From Calliopum simillimum (taxonomy: Eukaryota > Arthropoda > Insecta > Diptera > Lauxaniidae): 64,000 bases of DNA. The translations under genes were made by a program, and so were the position numbers. The notes beneath the pieces were generated by a model. That model saw only the letters and a list, made by a program, of their open reading frames with translations, did no database searches and was not told the origin of the DNA. Shown piece after piece: positions 59,831 through 64,000 of this stretch (position 1 is the stretch's first letter; each line of letters begins with the position of its first letter). Location of the stretch: the NCBI GenBank assembly GCA_951812925.1, contig OX638371.1, positions 115,963,124 through 116,027,123 of the forward strand. The letters are read 5' to 3'.

Positions 59831-59872
59831 CTCTGATATCGCATTTAATTTAAACAGTTTGGCTATTATTAG

Positions 59873-59968
59873 TATTACGAAGCTGGAGCGTTTCAGGAAT
59901 ACAGAAAAGTTGCTGAAGAAAAACTAAGCGCAGTTCAAAATGCGACGAACCTTACATTACACATTTAA
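59873..59968 (+). other. coding-like 31-codon segment just upstream of the Fanzor gene
   Basis: After ATTATTAG (acceptor-like), one frame reads YYEAGAFQEYRKVAEEKLSA, continues VQNATNLTLHI and stops at TAA (59966-59968). The composition looks protein-like (amphipathic, helix-forming) and unlike the surroundings. Could be a terminal exon of a captured or decayed gene; no family recognised. Confidence 0.25.
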
Positions 59969-60109
59969 ACAATCGAGCCGTTGCAACTCCATAAAACTTT
60001 CTTATAATCCACCGAGTGCAATATTCGTTTATTTGGGAAATAAAATTAGAGATTCTTTGTGATGATCCGAATATCCTTTTTGTAGTAAAAAAAATATTAA
60101 TATCTAAGT

Positions 60110-60294
60110 ATGCAATTCGTAAGAATTGAAATTTCAATGGCGAAAAGACTAAGTGATTTAAACAATAGTAGTAAACAACATACAGAATTTGTAATAAAAA
60201 AAGCTCTATTTTCAACATGCAAGAATGAAGAAATTTATCAAAAAATTCAACAAGACGTTGACGAAATGTCGGCACTCTTTGTAGAAGTTTCCAG
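60110..60294 (+). CDS. Fanzor exon 1 (residues 1-61 and part of 62)
   Basis: ATG at 60110 is the first in frame after a TAA at 60098-60100. It encodes MQFVRIEISMAKRLSDLNNS and a helical segment EEIYQKIQQDVDEMSALFVE. A second in-frame ATG (60137) could also serve. Ends TTTCCAG with donor GTAATT at 60295; without splicing the frame stops at once (TAA). Confidence 0.82.
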
Positions 60295-61939
60295 GTAATT
60301 ATAATATTTCTTTTAATATACAATTCAAGATTTACAATGTCATTATTTATCTACACACACACACAGATATATACATTTTGTTCTAATGAGGAAATGGAAA
60401 GCTGGAGATTTTAACGAAATAAAATTTGCCGATTATTATTATCATTTGATGGTAAAGAAAAAATCAAAGTACATTATCGACGAGGACTATGCTAAATTTC
60501 GTAAAGATTTGCCGTTTTACAACAGTGCATACCGATCAAATTTATTCATCGATTCCGCCAATCAGTATAGCGTCATATTTCACAACAACATATGGATGCA
60601 TGCGTATAGTAGACTACGAAGGTTTTTCAAGAAATTCACTGAAGATAATACAAAAATCTATAATACATTAAACTATTTATTCTGCGACCAAGATGACAAT
60701 AAAAACAAAGAGCCAGATTTTGATCTACTGATTCATTTGATCGAGGAATTACAATGGAATGGTGAAAAATTATCCAACTTGAAAAATAAAAAACTATATT
60801 GGTCAACAGGCATTAAACTATTTTTCAATCTACAAAGATTCAACGAAAGAAACAATTATCGCAATTTCTCAATGATTCCCATATTCAAACACGGAGCACA
60901 TCATATTCGCTATGATTCGTATGCCTTCTATTCGCTGTTGTGTTCGTTAAAGTTGTACAAGGGTCCATGGAAAACTTTCGATCGTGCAGAATATTGGGAA
61001 AAATATTTCAAAATTCCGTATGCTCAATCCTTGTCAGAGAAAAAATTTGATTATTCTCTACAGACCGACGGTGTAGCTGTATCGTTTCTAATGCGAAAAC
61101 CAATTGTAAAGTTAAATACTGCAAAGAATTCTGCAAAACGAAAAAGAACTTCAGCAATTCGAGGCGAAAACAAAGAAATTGAATACTATACAAATGTCAA
61201 TTTGGAGAAAATACGCTCAACAGAATATGCCAACAAAATTGGTCTTGATCCGGGACTACGTTTGATATATGGTGGAGTTCGTAATGGAAAGCCAATCAAA
61301 CTGAAAAATTCTACATATCAACATATGAGCGGATTCTATTCGCGCAAATGTAAATTAAAAAGATTCACTTCAATGTGCCCAGAAAATACAAAATATTCGG
61401 CCAATTCAATTGAGGATCTGGAGAACTATACGCAATACGAATTGGAGATATTTCTTGAAAAACAAATGATTTTCAGTCAACGTAAAGTAACCAGATTAAA
61501 ATTACAAAAATACATTTGTGTAGAGAAGACTTGTCATAAGCTGGCTAAAGAACTTGTTGGACCTGGTAATAATGGATCGACTCTAATTTGTATCGGTTCA
61601 AGTGAAATCTCATCAGCGTCACCAATGCGCGGCTATATACGGACACCACATCGGAAATTTGTACGGGCATTGCGAGAACATAAAAATGTCGACGTTATGT
61701 TAGTTAATGAATATAGAACCACTAAGCTATGTGCAAATTGTTATTTTGAAAATAAAACATCACGATCACCACACAGGTATCAATTTTGTCCAAATTGCAA
61801 TACTTGTTGGAATCGTGATGTTAATGCTGGTGCTAATATATTGTACTTGGGCCAATGTATTATTGCCGGTATCAAAAAAAATGAAAATTTTTGTAAAAGT
61901 ACTACTATTTCTGGTATAGCGAAAAATGTATGTACTTGA
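60110..61939 (+). CDS. Fanzor (eukaryotic TnpB-like RNA-guided nuclease), two exons, 585 residues
   Basis: Joining 60110-60294 to 60367-61939 (1758 nt) gives 585 residues with no stops. The C-terminal half is a split RuvC nuclease: IGLDPGLRLIYGG (RuvC-I, Asp at about 356), TLICIGSSEIS (the RuvC-II strand), VNEYRTTKLCANC and FCPNCNTCW (zinc ribbon, Cys at about 517, 520, 536, 539), then NRDVNAGANIL (RuvC-III, Asp about 546). This order is diagnostic of TnpB/Fanzor. Fanzors are carried by eukaryotic mobile elements and use a guide RNA encoded near the gene's 3' end to cut DNA. The N-terminal 340 residues are probably the RNA- and DNA-binding lobe; I do not recognise individual motifs there. AATAAA at 61953. 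It lies 2.2 kb past trio on the same strand and is unrelated to it in function. IS605-type TnpB contamination is excluded by the intron. Confidence 0.9.
60367..61939 (+). CDS. Fanzor exon 2: most of the protein, including RuvC and zinc ribbon
   Basis: Acceptor is an AC run ending ACACAG at 60366; the intron is 72 bp. The frame resumes as RYIHFVLMRKWKAGDFNEIK, giving a continuous helix with exon 1, which supports the junction. It runs uninterrupted for more than 520 codons to TGA at 61937-61939. If the intron is not spliced, an internal ATG at 60386 would give a 517-residue form. A basic patch (NSAKRKRTSAIRG, about 318-330) could serve as a nuclear localisation signal. Confidence 0.9.
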
Positions 61940-62460
61940 CCGATTTTATTGTAATAAATAAAAATGGTTTAACTCTGGAAAATTCAGATAACACAATCGT
62001 GTAGTCTGGGTCTGAAAGGGTTACAAATATTCTATATTTTATTAATAAAAAATAAATAAATAAATAGAAATATTTAAAATACAAATAATAAAAATTGAAA
62101 GATTTCGTTTTTATTTATTTGGATCGTACCCAGATAGAAACAGAAGCAAATAAAAATACGAAAACGCTAAAACATCGATCGGTAGGTATTGTATCTATAT
62201 GACTATATAGGATTTATTGTAGGTTTGTATTTAACAACTTTTTTTAACTACAAAACTCACAAAAAATGTTTAAGCTACAAAAACCGCACACTAACATTTT
62301 TTGTGTATAAGTAACCGATGACCTTGAACAAAATTTTTGGACAGCGCCCTTCATAACTGAATATTTACATAAGTATCTCTTGCCAATGATAAAATAAATG
62401 CATTACGAGGAAATTATAAAATTAAAATAAAGAAAAATCCAGCAAGATTACTTATATAAA
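61940..62460 (+). other. 3' flank of the Fanzor gene: poly(A) signal and possible guide-RNA region
   Basis: AATAAA at 61953-61958 is close to the stop. TCTGGGT (about 62007) and ACCCAGA (about 62130) could pair. Otherwise AT-rich. In this family the guide RNA is expected at or after the 3' end of the gene, but nothing here proves it. No terminal inverted repeat was found. Confidence 0.3.
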
Positions 62461-63300
62461 ATTAATGGACAAAATGGTAAATAAAATAAGAAAAAAAGTC
62501 AGGCAGACACATCAATTTGCTGAAAAGAGGCATGAAGATATCCCTATCTTTCTTGTAAATATGTACATTAGAGTGGTCAAAAATCCGAAAGTGTTAAAAA
62601 GTCAAGGTGCGCGCGACTTTTCTGAATCCTTGGATCCTGCTAATTATAAAAAGTGCTTTGGAACCAAAAAAAAAATTGCGTTTAGATATTCCGCAACGAG
62701 CTTGAAGGTACTTTTTTAGGAATTTTTTAGTTTTTTAGTACTTTTTTTAATTTAAACGCTATATCTTTTTAACCAGATAAGGTATTTGCAAAAATTAAAT
62801 TGCAATTTTGTAAAAATATTTTGGGTCAAGTTCCGCATCAATAATAATAAGTCTAGTCTTTCCCAATTTTTTTTAGCAGCACTTTAAACTTCAAAATTTG
62901 TTAATTTTTTGAGGTATTTGCACATTCAAGAACAGATTTTTTTCTTATTTTGCTCTAGCAAATTTTTTTTTAAATTTTTATATTCTTATGCATTAATTTA
63001 TCTTTAAAATAATTTCAACAGCTAAGCTTTTTACCACAGTTTTACTCACTAAAAACAATTAAGTATAATTATATTCAATTAAAAAAAAATTCATTTTAAT
63101 GTTTTCAAGGCATTGAAATAAAATATCTTAATGGGATGACGTAAGGTACCACTTTTTTCTTATAAATTCATTAGTTCCTAATCTTCTGAGTAATACAACA
63201 TTCTTTGCAATATCGAAACCTTGGCACTTCATGTTATTTTTGGCAAAATAGGTTAACAGATAGTTTTCGTAGATTTTCTAAGGAAACTAAAAAAATAAAT
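62461..63300. other. AT-rich stretch
   Basis: Short lysine-rich ORF at 62465-62719 without known motif; homopolymers. Nothing supported. Confidence 0.4.
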
Positions 63301-63307
63301 AAATCGA

Positions 63308-63880
63308 AAAGAAACTAAAATAGTCATTTTGGATGTATTTGATAATGCTGATTCCGAATTCAGTCTCAAAATTGCTATATCTTGTACGGTTAAGGAGATA
63401 TTTTTACATAAAAGTATAAGAAACACCGTTTTTGCTCTTTTTAAAGTGATATTACAAGTCGAGGTTACTTTCAGCCACAAAAAGTGGTATAGTGGTTAAA
63501 AGTGCCAGTCTGATTCTTTAAAATTCAATTTAAATTATACCGATATCTTTTTTATCCTCTGAGTTATCCTAACCTAAAAAGTTGAAAAAGTGCAAAAAAC
63601 ACGTTTTTTTGTTATTTCTGCTTACGATATTTCGGAGGAACAAAGAAATATCGATACAATTTAAATTGGGTTTTAAAGAAAAAGGCTGTCACTTTTAACT
63701 TCCATACCAGACTGAAAGTTACCATGTTGTGATATAACAGCTTCAAAAATAGCAAAAACGGTGTTTTTTGCATTTTTAGGTTAGGATATCTCTAAAACCG
63801 TAAGGGATAGAGCAATTCTGAGACCGGATTTAGAATTTTCAGGAACAAATACATCGCAAATGACTATTGTTGTTTCTATT
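63308..63880. repeat. foldback element with GATTCCGAATTCAG motif
   Basis: GAAACTAAAATAGTCATTTT (63310) is inverted near 63858 (AAATGACTATTGTTGTTTC). The arms continue through ATTCAGTCTCAAAATTGCTA versus GAGCAATTCTGAGACCGGAT and ACCGTTTTTGCT versus AGCAAAAACGGT. Arms about 130-180 bp; ends decayed, target duplication not found. Confidence 0.75.
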
Positions 63881-64000
63881 TCACCATGAAAATTTTAAAC
63901 TCAAAGTTTTTTTTTGGCCAAATTTGATTATATTTTACGGTTTTTAGTAAGTAAAATGAAGCTTATAGCTTAGTTGAAATCAGTTGATAGATAATTTAGT

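Noticed and set aside
59952..60323. 123-codon minus-strand ORF
   Set aside because: Shadow of Fanzor exon 1 on the opposite strand.
60110..61939. Bacterial IS605-type tnpB from contamination
   Set aside because: A spliceosomal intron, AT-rich fly-like flanks and the diverged RuvC-II site argue for a resident eukaryotic Fanzor.
62465..62719. 84-codon ORF downstream of the Fanzor
   Set aside because: Lysine-rich, AT-driven, no motif; not supported as a gene.

Overview
This is AT-rich genomic DNA from an insect, almost certainly a higher (cyclorrhaphan) fly. The evidence is one large spliced gene that reads as the fly Rho-GEF Trio, short introns of 50-100 bp typical of flies between its 3' exons, and introns packed with mariner/Tc1, pogo-like and miniature inverted-repeat elements. 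The species cannot be named from the sequence alone.

Layout. Positions 1-4333 are upstream or intronic DNA with a foldback repeat (1-184) and a dead Tc1-like element (1604-3079). From 4334 to 57884 (+) lies the 3' half of trio. An isoform-specific first coding exon (4334-5029) splices over a 26.8-kb intron to the SH3 exon (31876) and then to eleven more exons that encode a linker, a DH (RhoGEF) domain and a PH domain, ending at a TGA at 57882-57884. The thirteen coding exons join in frame to 886 residues and match the organisation of the short, GEF2-only Trio isoform. The longer isoforms (spectrin repeats, GEF1) would have to enter from upstream of the window.

Trio introns 1, 3 and 5 are transposon graveyards. 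They hold a four-element nest (5743-8957); a degraded mariner (12167-13042); three copies of a pogo-like element that keeps remnants of a zinc-finger tail (14496, 20287, 30639); two copies of a 4-bp-TSD MITE; tRNA-derived SINE-like units in both orientations; several long hairpin (foldback) elements; a second mariner relic (39270-40075); and old degenerate repeat ladders of the kind common in flies.

Downstream of trio, on the same strand, is the most interesting locus: a two-exon gene at 60110-61939 encoding a 585-residue Fanzor protein, the eukaryotic relative of the RNA-guided nuclease TnpB. It is uninterrupted, carries a 72-bp spliceosomal intron, and keeps the RuvC-I Asp, the zinc-ribbon cysteines and the RuvC-III Asp. 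Its RuvC-II Glu appears to sit in the alternative position just before the zinc ribbon. No terminal repeats of a carrying transposon could be recognised around it. The window ends in low-complexity DNA with another long foldback (63308-63880).
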